From NCBI RefSeq assembly GCF_039793925.1, contig NZ_JBAMME010000295.1, forward strand, positions 28,228-92,227: a stretch of 64,000 nucleotides of DNA, read 5' to 3'. Shown here piece by piece: positions 35,204-43,615 of the stretch (positions are counted from its first letter, which is position 1; every line of letters starts with the position of its first letter). The stretch comes from Thermogutta sp039793925. Lineage in GTDB: Bacteria > Planctomycetota > Planctomycetia > Pirellulales > Thermoguttaceae. The translations under genes and the position numbers were made by a program. Below the pieces are notes generated by a model. That model made no database searches, was not told where the DNA came from, and worked only from the letters and a program-made list of their open reading frames with translations.

Positions 35204-36262
35204 TTACAACTCCGAGCTCGGTTCTCCGCCGCCTTTGGTTCCCAGCGCACCCCAAACGCCGTAAGGGCTCATGCCACCGGCAGTTGGTGACGGAAAGTCG
35301 GTCCCCAGGTTACCGGTGTCCACTGTTTCAGTGACGAACCGCACAGATCCATCACCGAATGCCACGTTGACACCGCCAGGATGCCGACTGCTGGGAGTGT
35401 AAATTCCCCGTTCCCAGTGGTTGGCTGCGTTGGCACAAGAAGCTGAATTGGGCGGGAGAATCGTGGTAAAGCCCGCGAACCATGCGGCACCGTCTGCCCA
35501 TCGGAATCCCGGCGCTGTATCGGTCGTAAAGCTTCCGGTCACGTATTTCTTTTGTGCTGGATCATAGGCCGCCCGACAGGTCAGCGGATTCGTCCCGAGC
35601 GCCAGGCCCACGACGTTTCCGAAGGAATTCTGAGTCTTTGGGCGAACACGCTCGGAAAGAAGCGCCGTGTTGCTGGTTCCATCGGTAATGTCCGCCATCG
35701 ATGACCAGTTAAAAACATGGAACACACCACGATTTTGCGAACTTGTGGGCGGTGCGTTGAAGCTATCGATAGGCGAATCACCGCCATTCATGCAATAGCT
35801 CAACGTACCTCGGGCGGTTCCAGTTGGCGTGACATTGGTCGGATCACTCGGGCAATTGAGCGCCGGAATCACCGTGTTGTACCAGGTCGTACCATTCCAT
35901 GGCGCCTGGTTGGGGATTGCATAAATCTGGTCATACAGCGCCTGCTGCTCAATAAACGGAGTCACAGCGGCCCAACCACTCAAACGGCCCCGATGCGTCG
36001 TGCCGCTGCTGGAATTTTGATCTCCCGAACCTGCCTGCCGGGCCGGAAACCGGTTGTACACATCATGATAATTTTGCATGGCCAGCGCGAGCTGCTTGAG
36101 GTTGTTCACGCACTGTGTGCGTCGTGCAGCCTCCCGAGCGGCCTGTACCGCCGGTAACAAAAGGGCAATCAAGATTCCAATAATGGCGATCACTACAAGC
36201 AATTCCACGAGTGTGAACGCCGGGCGAGCGCACTTTGTGTCACGAAACGACCCAAAACCCAT
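35204..36262 (-). CDS. DUF1559 domain protein with pilin-type N-terminus
   Basis: A 352-residue planctomycete protein of the DUF1559/SBP_bac_10 family. It begins with a prepilin-like segment after about 14 residues: RPAFTLVELLVVIAIIGI, including the Glu at the expected fifth position, so it should be processed and methylated like a pseudopilin. DUF1559 markers follow: REAARRTQCVNNLKQLALAM and NYHDVYNRFPARQ. The C-terminal H-x9-DG-type motif is RHPGGVNVAFGDGSVRFV. GGAGG lies six bases before the ATG at 36262; an earlier in-frame ATG at 36301 precedes the ribosome site. The molecular role is unknown. Dozens of copies per genome are typical of Planctomycetes, and this one sits beside a transthyretin-like lipoprotein. 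Confidence 0.93.
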   Translation of the reverse strand: MGFGSFRDTKCARPAFTLVELLVVIAIIGILIALLLPAVQAAREAARRTQCVNNLKQLALAMQNYHDVYNRFPARQAGSGDQNSSSGTTHRGRLSGWAAVTPFIEQQALYDQIYAIPNQAPWNGTTWYNTVIPALNCPSDPTNVTPTGTARGTLSYCMNGGDSPIDSFNAPPTSSQNRGVFHVFNWSSMADITDGTSNTALLSERVRPKTQNSFGNVVGLALGTNPLTCRAAYDPAQKKYVTGSFTTDTAPGFRWADGAAWFAGFTTILPPNSASCANAANHWERGIYTPSSRHPGGVNVAFGDGSVRFVTETVDTGNLGTDFPSPTAGGMSPYGVWGALGTKGGGEPSSEL

Positions 36263-36668
36263 AAAAAACCTCCATCTGGAAGCGGATTTAAACGAAAACA
36301 AACAGATGCGGCAGGCAAACCAAGGAACCTCAATCCTGCGCTGCCACGAACCCCCGCGGAAGCGTCCTCTCCCTGATCGAAGAACCCACTTAGGACAAGC
36401 CCGGGGAATTGAGGCGGGAAACTGAGGCGGGTTTTTTAATCATCGACGCACTTCAGTGTAGTTGCGCGATTTGTGACTGTCAAGCAGCCGGTCCGGCCTG
36501 CGAACGGCAGGGAAAGCAGCGATTGCAACTGAACTGTTTTGCCAGCTATACGGGACTGGTTCTCCGCGGTAGGGCAAACTATCTTATTGACTGGTTTCAT
36601 TGAGGGAAAAATCGAAGTTATCGAGCCGAGTTTGCCACGATTGCCGAATTGTCCTACCGAGAAATTCC
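36263..36668. other. Divergent intergenic region
   Basis: About 405 bases between the DUF1559 gene and the pectate-lyase-fold gene. A direct repeat GAGGCGGG occurs at 36411-36418 and 36424-36431, followed by TTTTTT, but without a pairing arm it is not a terminator. No RNA gene or coding frame is supported. Confidence 0.4.
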
Positions 36669-38276
36669 ATGCAACGGCTGAGAAACCTTACAGTTCGTCG
36701 GTCAATCCGAGATTCCCGGCCATCCGTTGGACAATCGTGGAGTCTGTGCTTGCTCGTAACACTGATCCTGGCTCCACCGCCTTCGGGAAAAACGGAAGAG
36801 CCGCGCCAGCTCTCCAAACTTTGGGGCAAAAACGGAGAGCTCTGGTCGCCACGCAGCCGACTTCCAGATTTCGGTTGGGCAGGATACCGGTGGGGTACAG
36901 AATCCTACCGGATGCCGCAGCAACGCGTCTCGGTTAAAGATTTCGGGGCTAAGGGCGATGGACAAACCGACGACACTGCGGCCTTTCAGCGAGCGATTCA
37001 AGCCGGAAAGGGCAAGATCGTCTTCGTGCCGCCAGGAAAATATGTTCTGCGCGACATTCTTTATATCCGCATTTCAAACACTGTACTGCAAGGGGCAGGG
37101 CCGGATCAGACAGTTATCGTGTTCACAAAACCCGGGGTAGAAATTGATCCCCGCCCTGCCAAGACCGATGGCAATCAGCCCACCACCAATTGGTCCTGGG
37201 CGGGCGGGCTTATTTCTATCGGCGGCTCGCCAACCAAACCCATAGACGTTACAAAAGTTGCGAAACCCCAAAAGCGAGGTGATACAAGCCTCACGCTGGA
37301 AAAAAATTTTTTCGGGCCGGGCGATGAAATTCTGTTGACACTTCGGGATGACGATGCCAAATCACTCCTTCATTATCTTTATCGTGGACAACCTGGTGAC
37401 ATCTCGGGTCTGAAAAACTGGTATGTGGAACAGGTCTTCCGCGTTGTCAGATGTGAAGGAAACACGGTGGTCCTGAATCGGCCGTTGCGTTTTGACGTCC
37501 GCGCGGAATGGAGACCAACCGTGGAGCGATTTGCTCCACCTTTGACAGATGTGGGAGTGGAAGGGTTCACCTTTGATTTTCCTGTACGTCAATACGCCGG
37601 ACATTTTAGAGAGGTGGGTCTGAACCCCGTCGAAATCACGCGATTTGCAGCCCACTGCTGGTTAAAAGACCTGGTGATTCGCAATGCCGATAACGGGCCG
37701 TTCGTCTCAGGATACTTCTGTACTCTGGAGAGAATCCGATTGGAGGCCGATCCCGAACGTAGGTCGCAATCCGGCAATTACACGGGCCATCACGGCATCA
37801 CGTTTGGTCGAGCCTCAGACTGCCTTTGTCGCGATTTTCAGATCGATACCCGATTCATTCATGACTTGACTGTTCAAAGCTCCGTCGGGTGTGTGTTTTG
37901 CTCCGGACGTGGCGTCGATCTGTGTTTCGATCACCATCGCTGGGCCCCATACGAAAATCTCTTCACTGATATCGATGCGGGAATTGGAAGCCGACTGTTT
38001 GCGTCGAGCGGGGGAGACACGCGGGGCAATCACACGGCCGGAGGTGAGACCTTCTGGTGCATTCGGACCCAGAGGCCTGTTCGCTGGCCTGCCAGCTTGG
38101 GAATCGACTCCATTAATCTTGTGGGACTGGATGTGGCTGACGCGGCTCAGGCTGTGCCCGTTTTGCCATCCCCCACCGACCTGACGGGCCGATGGTGCGA
38201 GCCAATTCCACCGGGAAAACTTTTTCCGCGCAATTTGCACGAGGCGATGCGGGCGCGAAACGCCGCCAACCGGTGA
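36669..38276 (+). CDS. Exported pectate-lyase-superfamily (right-handed beta-helix) protein
   Basis: A 535-residue exported protein with a signal-like segment near residues 24-40 (SLCLLVTLILAPPPSG). The family's start motif VSVKDFGAKGDGQTDDTAAF, including the Gly-Asp and Thr-Asp-Asp signature seen in GH28/pectate-lyase-3 proteins, is at about 92-110. Beta-helix coils with Gly/Asn turns follow (LRDILYIRISNTVLQGAGP and others). I cannot place a GH28 catalytic Asp triad with confidence, so it could be a lyase, an epimerase or a carbohydrate-binding helix. The start at 36669 gives the cleanest signal. The convergent PEP-CTERM and divergent DUF1559 genes do not clarify its function. Confidence 0.8.
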   Translation: MQRLRNLTVRRSIRDSRPSVGQSWSLCLLVTLILAPPPSGKTEEPRQLSKLWGKNGELWSPRSRLPDFGWAGYRWGTESYRMPQQRVSVKDFGAKGDGQTDDTAAFQRAIQAGKGKIVFVPPGKYVLRDILYIRISNTVLQGAGPDQTVIVFTKPGVEIDPRPAKTDGNQPTTNWSWAGGLISIGGSPTKPIDVTKVAKPQKRGDTSLTLEKNFFGPGDEILLTLRDDDAKSLLHYLYRGQPGDISGLKNWYVEQVFRVVRCEGNTVVLNRPLRFDVRAEWRPTVERFAPPLTDVGVEGFTFDFPVRQYAGHFREVGLNPVEITRFAAHCWLKDLVIRNADNGPFVSGYFCTLERIRLEADPERRSQSGNYTGHHGITFGRASDCLCRDFQIDTRFIHDLTVQSSVGCVFCSGRGVDLCFDHHRWAPYENLFTDIDAGIGSRLFASSGGDTRGNHTAGGETFWCIRTQRPVRWPASLGIDSINLVGLDVADAAQAVPVLPSPTDLTGRWCEPIPPGKLFPRNLHEAMRARNAANR

Positions 38277-38603
38277 CAAGATGCCGGAGAAATAGGAAGC
38301 CGGAGCAATACGAGCATCGTGTTGTTGTGCTCCGTGTTAAGTTGGCATCAAATGGCATCGATGGAAGCTCGCTCATGGATTTCCTCGACCGCTCTTACAC
38401 AAGTCTCCGCTAATGGAATCCCCTCTATCTGGTTATTGTCCTTTGATCCCATCAGAGTATACTGCAATCGTTAGCTGCAACAGCCGTCATCCGGGAGTGA
38501 AGACAAACACGGCAGTCGGTTGACGGTCGGAAGCCACGCATCGGTAGCGTGGTTTCAAATGTCGAGGGGGCGTTTAAGTTCGTTTCCTGTGGGAGAGCAA
38601 AAT
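38277..38603. other. Intergenic region
   Basis: About 325 bases before the PEP-CTERM gene. TTGACG at 38519-38524 could be a -35 but the best -10 (TAGCGT) is 19 bases away, so it is only a weak promoter candidate. No coding frame or RNA is supported. Confidence 0.4.
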
Positions 38604-39407
38604 ATGTTCGGCAACCGTGGATTTTGCTTAAATACGTTGTTCGGTAGCATATTGGCATTAGCTGGCTGGGTTGGAAACGGCCGGGTCCTCGCGGAACCAA
38701 CTCTTCAGATTTATTTGGAAGGTGGGCTCTACGACACAGCGACACAAAGTTGGTACCTGGCACCGCCGGGTTCGTCAGCCGGAGAACCGTTTCGCTTGTG
38801 GATCATCGGCGACACCTCCAAGGGACCTATTGAGGAGGTGCGTCTTTCCATGGCTTACTCGTCCATTTACCGGGCTAACGGCGTCGATCTTGCTGTGACC
38901 ATCACTCCGACCACCACAGGTGGTCTTTTTGGATTCACCGATCCTTCGACCCCACCCCCTCCGACCTTTCTTCAGTACGGCGCTGAGGGTACTCAGCCGG
39001 TCCTGGGAGATGGGTCTCCCCTGCCTGCCCACGGGATTTATGGTGAGGGTGTCGTATGGCAGGAGTGGCTTCTGGGAGACTTCACGCTTTCGGATTCGCC
39101 CATTGGCGATTTCATCAACAATATACCCCCTCCAGGGTCGAAGACCGGTCAAATCAACGTTTACGAGGTAGCTATCACTTTTTCCGATGGCTCCAGCGCT
39201 CACGGTGTTAATGTGCATTTTGACGCCTACAACCACGTGGAAGCAAAAAACCACGTACGATACCGGTTCGCCCCGTTTTCGCACGATGCTGACGGGGTTG
39301 TGACGGTCGTGCCCGAGCCGGGGACTATGGTCGCTCTCGCTTCCATCGTCGGCAGTGCAATGGTATTCGGGACAGGAGTGCTTTCCCGACGGCGAAAGAA
39401 GGGCTGA
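38604..39407 (+). CDS. PEP-CTERM sorted exported protein
   Basis: A 267-residue exported protein with both ends of a PEP-CTERM substrate. The N-terminal signal (LNTLFGSILALAGWVGN) ends near residue 30. The C-terminus has VVPEPGTMVALAS, a hydrophobic segment and a basic tail (LSRRRKKG), the tripartite signal recognised by an exosortase. The mature region is beta-rich and low in Cys, with a Pro-rich patch (STPPPPTF). GGGAGAG lies before the ATG at 38604. No exosortase gene is in the window, but PEP-CTERM proteins are usually coupled to exopolysaccharide, and a WecG/TagA-type glycosyltransferase lies 4 kb downstream. Its role in the envelope or biofilm is not known. Confidence 0.88.
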   Translation: MFGNRGFCLNTLFGSILALAGWVGNGRVLAEPTLQIYLEGGLYDTATQSWYLAPPGSSAGEPFRLWIIGDTSKGPIEEVRLSMAYSSIYRANGVDLAVTITPTTTGGLFGFTDPSTPPPPTFLQYGAEGTQPVLGDGSPLPAHGIYGEGVVWQEWLLGDFTLSDSPIGDFINNIPPPGSKTGQINVYEVAITFSDGSSAHGVNVHFDAYNHVEAKNHVRYRFAPFSHDADGVVTVVPEPGTMVALASIVGSAMVFGTGVLSRRRKKG

Positions 39408-39701
39408 CCAAACGACATTCAAACCGCTTTCGACTGCGGGTGCGGTGAAATCACCGTCGCCAGCCCGGTTGTTCCTGTTGGGCAACACGCCATCGGAGAC
39501 ATGTTTCGTTCAAGCAACATTCCAGCGCTTCTTTTGCGAAGTCCTCTTCCTTTTCAGGTCGCCTCGGCAGGTTTTTTGAAGTCGGCGTCGTTTCGGCACG
39601 CCGCGTGCTTGTCTGGTGTACGAGGTTAGCAACGTCTGTAGGTTCCAATCCCCAATCGCTGCTGGTTCTGGCCGATTTTTGCGCTGAGGAGAAAATAGTC
39701 T

Positions 39702-39956
39702 ATGAATCGCCTCTTTTCATCGCGTCGCCGGTGCTCATCTCGTCGTGGCGTGCTGAGCTTCGAGTGGATTCTTCTCATTTCGCTCCTTGTGATCGGGATA
39801 ATCGGGGGGCTGGCAGCCGTGCGGAATGCTTTGCTCAGCGAGCTAAACGATCTCTCTCAGGCCGTAGAAGCAATCAACGTTTGCGGAACGTGCGATCCGG
39901 CCAGTTGTCCGCCCGGAAACCCCGACTGCTGCGACGACCCCTGGTGGTGCCCGTAA
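39702..39956 (+). CDS. Small pilin-like single-pass membrane protein with Cys-rich tail
   Basis: An 84-residue protein: a basic start of 15 residues (SSRRRCSSRRGVLSFEW) followed by a hydrophobic helix (ILLISLLVIGIIGGLAAV) and a short amphipathic region. The Gly-Val-x-Ser-Phe-Glu arrangement recalls the processing site of type IV or Flp pilins, with Glu at position +5-like spacing. The end is Cys- and Pro-rich (CGTCDPASCPPGNPDCCDD), with six cysteines, which is unusual. GAGGAG precedes the ATG by about ten bases. Small proteins of this type appear in Planctomycetes without assigned function. It may assemble in the membrane or serve as a minor pilin. Confidence 0.68.
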   Translation: MNRLFSSRRRCSSRRGVLSFEWILLISLLVIGIIGGLAAVRNALLSELNDLSQAVEAINVCGTCDPASCPPGNPDCCDDPWWCP

Positions 39957-40067
39957 GCTTTGACCCGGCTCCTTGCTCGTCCAAACAGTGATTGAGATAC
40001 AATGGGGCTATGAACCGCGGGAATCGTCAGCCCCGTTCGGCGCATTGGCCTTTCGGGTAAGGTAGTG

Positions 40068-40886
40068 ATGGAATCGCCCCACAACTCTGAGATCGCCAGC
40101 CGTACCGTCGCCCTGGCGGGCGCACGTGCATCCATTTCGCCGGAGCGAACTGTTCGCCGTTCTCGCTGGCGACGCCATCTGCTTGTTGCGGCGACCCTGA
40201 TCTTCGTCTTCGGGCTGATTGTCCACCGCCTGTGGCTTCCGCTCCTCGTTTATCCACTCCTAGCACCTTCGGTTTGCCCTCCCCATGCGGTCGATGTTAT
40301 ATGGATCCGCAGTTCGGATGGGCACTCCCTGTCTACGGAAGACGCGATTCCTCAAGCAGCCGACATTTTCCACCAGAATCCGGAAGCCGTTGTTCTTTTT
40401 ACAGAAGGATGGCCGAGCCGACTGGTGGAATTGGGCGTCATCCCGCCGATGGTGGAGGTCCTGCGGTCAGCCCTCAAGGATTACGGTATTCCTCCTGAGC
40501 GGGTGATCGAACTCAAATCCGATCAAATTGGACTGTGGTATGAAGCACAGGCGGTGGCGGACTACTTGCAGCGGCATCCCGATTCGTATGCTGTTTTTTT
40601 TGTGGAAGAATTTGGCGGAAGAAGCACTTCGCTGGTTCTTCGATCCGCCATGGGCGACGACATTTATCACCGCGTGACCCTCGTTGGGGTGCCCCATCCC
40701 CAATTCTCTGCGGCAAACTGGTGGCGTTGCCGGGCAGGCATCAAAGGGGCCATGGTGGGCTATCTGTACCTTATTTATTCCGTCGTAGCACCCCGGCCGG
40801 TGGTAGCTCCGCGCCCTTTGACGCTCGAAGATTTTGATAAATTGATACCAGAATGTCCACGGCCCAGAGGAAAATCCACACCATGA
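40068..40886 (+). CDS. DUF218-like membrane-anchored protein, divergent copy
   Basis: A 272-residue protein with one membrane anchor at about 37-58 (LVAATLIFVFGLIVHRLWL). The rest is a divergent DUF218/YdcF-like domain: VDVIWIRSSDGHS, an EAQAVADYLQRHP helix and VTLVGVPHPQFSAANWW. The VGVP-x-x-x-Y/F-x-x-x-x-WW signature is shared with the next gene, which suggests a duplicated pair, but this copy has lost the glycine loop and the NT-x-E segment of DUF218. A GTG one codon upstream is an equally possible start. It overlaps the next gene. YdcF/SanA relatives are linked to envelope and vancomycin-related phenotypes in other bacteria. The catalytic role is unknown. Confidence 0.75.
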   Translation: MESPHNSEIASRTVALAGARASISPERTVRRSRWRRHLLVAATLIFVFGLIVHRLWLPLLVYPLLAPSVCPPHAVDVIWIRSSDGHSLSTEDAIPQAADIFHQNPEAVVLFTEGWPSRLVELGVIPPMVEVLRSALKDYGIPPERVIELKSDQIGLWYEAQAVADYLQRHPDSYAVFFVEEFGGRSTSLVLRSAMGDDIYHRVTLVGVPHPQFSAANWWRCRAGIKGAMVGYLYLIYSVVAPRPVVAPRPLTLEDFDKLIPECPRPRGKSTP

Positions 40887-41605
40887 GACGTCGGTGGGTA
40901 GCCGTTCTGGTGGTTGTGGCCATCGGTGGTTTGGCCGCCGCACACCAATGGTGGCTTCCCCACCTGGCAAGTTGGCTGGATGTCAGCGGCCCCCTCCGAC
41001 GTGCCGACTATGCTATGGTCATGGGGGGAGGTTTGGAAAGCCGGCCTGTTCTGGCGGCGGTATTATATCGAAAAGGTTGGGTCGATCGGATTCTCATCTC
41101 GGAAATCAGATCTATCCCCTCCAAGGTTCGCCCCCTCATGCCACCGGAGCACGAACTCACAAAAGCTCTTTTGATACGCCTGGGGGTACCGGAAGACCGA
41201 ATCATACTCCTGCGGGGGGACCATGCGGCAACTTTTCATGAGGTCGTTTCCTTGCGGGATTTACTCACCGCCTCCCCCTCGGTTCGGGTGATTATTGTCA
41301 CAGACGCAGTCCACACCCGTCGGACTGCCTGGAGTGTGCACCTCTTACTGGGGCCGATGGCCGATCGGGTCGGGTTTATCGGGGTTCCGTCAGAGCGCTA
41401 TGACCTCCACCGATGGTGGCAGTCCGCTGATGGCTTCTTCATGGTCACCAGCGAGTGTCTCAAACTTTTCTCTTACTGGATTATTTATGGGTCTGGCAAA
41501 TGGTGGATACCGGTCCTTATCGGCTTGATCGTCCTGTACGGCATGTTCCGGCGTCACTTCGCGCATCGCCAATCGCATCACAATCCGGACCATGCGACGG
41601 CCTGA
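40883..41605 (+). CDS. DUF218 (YdcF/SanA-like) membrane protein
   Basis: A 240-residue DUF218 protein with an N-terminal membrane helix (WVAVLVVVAIGGLAAAH) and a second hydrophobic segment near the C-terminus (WWIPVLIGLIVLYGMF), so both ends are probably membrane-tethered with the domain outside. It retains the DUF218 elements: ADYAMVMGGGLESRP, HELTKALLIRLGVPEDRI, HAATFHEVVSLRDLL and VTDAVHTRRTAW. The start at 40883 overlaps the previous stop as ATGA, typical of translational coupling, with AGAGGA about 12 bases upstream; an ATG at 40853 would overlap the previous gene more deeply and lacks a ribosome site. The two DUF218 genes form an operon. A role in envelope polysaccharide handling is inferred, not shown. 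Confidence 0.83.
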   Translation: MRRRWVAVLVVVAIGGLAAAHQWWLPHLASWLDVSGPLRRADYAMVMGGGLESRPVLAAVLYRKGWVDRILISEIRSIPSKVRPLMPPEHELTKALLIRLGVPEDRIILLRGDHAATFHEVVSLRDLLTASPSVRVIIVTDAVHTRRTAWSVHLLLGPMADRVGFIGVPSERYDLHRWWQSADGFFMVTSECLKLFSYWIIYGSGKWWIPVLIGLIVLYGMFRRHFAHRQSHHNPDHATA

Positions 41606-41897
41606 AAGGGCATGAGGCCCACCCTTGCCAACGACCCATGTCCACCGCCAACCACCTCGCCGTGGCGTTCAGGCCGTGATTGTCACCGCACGATGCTCCT
41701 CCTGGCACGTCTTTGTTTCTACACTCCTGGCTCCCAAATTCCCCAAGTTGGTGGTGTGGCACTACCGCACTCGGAGCCAAGCTGGTAAGATTATCGTGGT
41801 GGTGGTGCGACCGTCATTTTGAGGGGGAAAAGCGTCGGGGCCAAACGTGTTGGTGGGGCGTTGATTCGAGGGGATGTAAGCTGGGAGATGTATTGCC

Positions 41898-42554
41898 ATG
41901 AGCGAGGCGCAACTTGAACCCAGAAAAATTCGTGTGTTCATCGCTGATGACCATGAGATGGTGAGGGTGGGTCTTCGCGCCATGTTTCAGGGAACGGAGA
42001 TCGAGGTCGTCGGGGAAGCGGGGACGGGCGAAGAGGCGGTCGACTTCCTTCTCAGCTATGATGTGGACGTTGCCATCCTCGACGTGCGAATGCCCCGCGG
42101 CGACGGCCTCAATGCCCTTGGTCGAATCAAGCTGGAAAAACCCAACCTGCCGGTTCTGATCCTTTCCACGTTTGACAATCCCAGCTACGTCGCTCGAGCC
42201 ATAGCATTTGGGGCCCAAGGGTACCTCCTCAAGAGTTGCACGCGCGACGAGCTCCTGGAGGCCATTCGGGCAGCCGCCCGCGGGGAAAACATTTGGACTC
42301 GGGAGGAACTTCGGCGGGTGGCGGGGGGACTGGCTACGCCACGGACGCAGGCAAATATCGACATCCCGCTGACCCAGCGGGAAAGCGAGGTGCTGCGCCA
42401 TCTTGCCCGGGGAATGACCAATAAAGAGATCGCTTACGCCCTCAAAATCAGCTATGAAACCGTCAAGGAGCACGTCCAACATATTTTGAAAAAGATCGGC
42501 GTCACGGATCGGACGCAGGCGGCCGTCTGGGCCGTGAAAAATGGGTTGGTATAA
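41898..42554 (+). CDS. NarL/FixJ-type response regulator
   Basis: A 218-residue two-domain regulator. The receiver domain has the acidic pair in FIADDHEMVRVG (Asp17-18), the phospho-acceptor in VAILDVRMPRGDG (Asp62), and the Thr/Ser and Lys switch residues in LILSTFDNPSYV and GAQGYLLKSC. The C-terminal LuxR-type HTH is LTQRESEVLRHLARGMTNKE, then IAYALKISYETVKEHVQHIL. GGGAG lies before the ATG. No histidine kinase is adjacent, so its partner is encoded elsewhere. It follows the DUF218 pair by about 290 bases and precedes the WecG-type gene, so it may control envelope genes nearby, but this is inference. Confidence 0.93.
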   Translation: MSEAQLEPRKIRVFIADDHEMVRVGLRAMFQGTEIEVVGEAGTGEEAVDFLLSYDVDVAILDVRMPRGDGLNALGRIKLEKPNLPVLILSTFDNPSYVARAIAFGAQGYLLKSCTRDELLEAIRAAARGENIWTREELRRVAGGLATPRTQANIDIPLTQRESEVLRHLARGMTNKEIAYALKISYETVKEHVQHILKKIGVTDRTQAAVWAVKNGLV

Positions 42555-42714
42555 ATTTGCCGACCGTACCACTGGTCTAAACGGAGCGGAAGCGAGTTCT
42601 TCCGTTTTTTTTGCGCTGCCATTTCTTTTCCGTATGCCACATTTTCTGGGCAGTCAGAAGATCTTCCCAAAAATGATCCGTCCTTTTTCAACCGCCCAGC
42701 TACGGTGGAAAGCG

Positions 42715-43608
42715 ATGGCCGTTATCCCCCTATCCCCAGCCAATTTTCCCCGCTTTGAATCGGACCTGGTCCTTAAACCCTGGGAAATCGAGAGCACCAA
42801 TTCTGAGGTCCCATTTCCACTCCCCCCCGGGGCGCGCGTTCCAGCACTGCCAGAAAAACCGGCTTTGCCTGACCCCGTGGAAGTCTTGGGGTTACCCATT
42901 TCGCCGTGGACAAAGAGCCAGGTCCTGGAGTTTGTGGATTGGCTTGTCCAGCGAGGTCAACCCTCGTTTTTCATCACCGCCAATCTCCATTACGCCCGAC
43001 TGACGGCGCAACTGGCCGATTTGAAGGAGATCAACAAGAAGGCTGCTTTTATCGTCGCCGATGGAATGCCTCTCCTCTGGGCTGCGCGCTGGCTGGGACG
43101 TCCCCTGCCTGAACGGGTGACGGGAGCGGACCTTGTTTGGGATCTTTCCGAACTGGCGGCCTCCCGCGGTTATCCTGTCTTCCTTTTGGGTGGGGCTCCG
43201 GGAGTCGCCGAAACAGCGGCACGAAAACTGGTGGAAAAGTTCCCACGACTAGTCATCGCGGGGACGGCAGCCCCGATGCTCGATACGCTGGAACCGGCCT
43301 GCGAGGCGGAATTGATTCGTCGGATCAGACGCAGCGGAGCCCAAATCCTTTTTGCTGCCTTCGGCCAGCCGAAGGGAGAACGCTGGTTGGCTTCGCACAT
43401 TGATGCACTGGGTGTTCCAGTGGCCGTTCAGGTGGGGGCCGCTCTGGATTTTGCTGCGGGACGCATTCGTCGTGCACCGCGATTTCTCCAGCGCATCGGT
43501 TTGGAATGGGCCTACCGAATTCTGTGCGATCCCCGCCGTCTCACTCCCCGGTACCTTGCCGACGGCCTGTTCTTCCTGCGAGCCCTTGGGCAACTCCGAA
43601 AAGAATGA
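42715..43608 (+). CDS. WecG/TagA/CpsF family glycosyltransferase
   Basis: A 297-residue GT26-type glycosyltransferase of the WecG/TagA/CpsF family, which transfers UDP-ManNAc(A) or a related sugar in teichoic-acid, enterobacterial-common-antigen or capsule synthesis. Family elements are AAFIVADGMPLLWAARWLG, ERVTGADLVWDL, GYPVFLLGGAPGVAETAA and the late ILFAAFGQPKGERWLASH. An N-terminal Pro-rich region of about 65 residues (LPPGARVPALPEKPALP) is extra. Starts at 42541, 42634 and 42673 are possible; I use 42715 because GGTGGA lies about seven bases upstream and none of the extension is conserved. The sugar and acceptor are unknown; the neighbouring PEP-CTERM and DUF218 genes suggest exopolysaccharide. 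Confidence 0.86.
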   Translation: MAVIPLSPANFPRFESDLVLKPWEIESTNSEVPFPLPPGARVPALPEKPALPDPVEVLGLPISPWTKSQVLEFVDWLVQRGQPSFFITANLHYARLTAQLADLKEINKKAAFIVADGMPLLWAARWLGRPLPERVTGADLVWDLSELAASRGYPVFLLGGAPGVAETAARKLVEKFPRLVIAGTAAPMLDTLEPACEAELIRRIRRSGAQILFAAFGQPKGERWLASHIDALGVPVAVQVGAALDFAAGRIRRAPRFLQRIGLEWAYRILCDPRRLTPRYLADGLFFLRALGQLRKE

Positions 43609-43615
43609 GTTTTAA

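Noticed and set aside
36411..36437. Direct repeat GAGGCGGG x2 followed by TTTTTT as a terminator
   Set aside because: There is no complementary arm, so no hairpin; only a short direct repeat remains.
39630..39665. T-arm-like sequence GGTTCCAATCC suggesting a tRNA
   Set aside because: The five-base T-stem does not pair and no acceptor or anticodon stem can be drawn around it.
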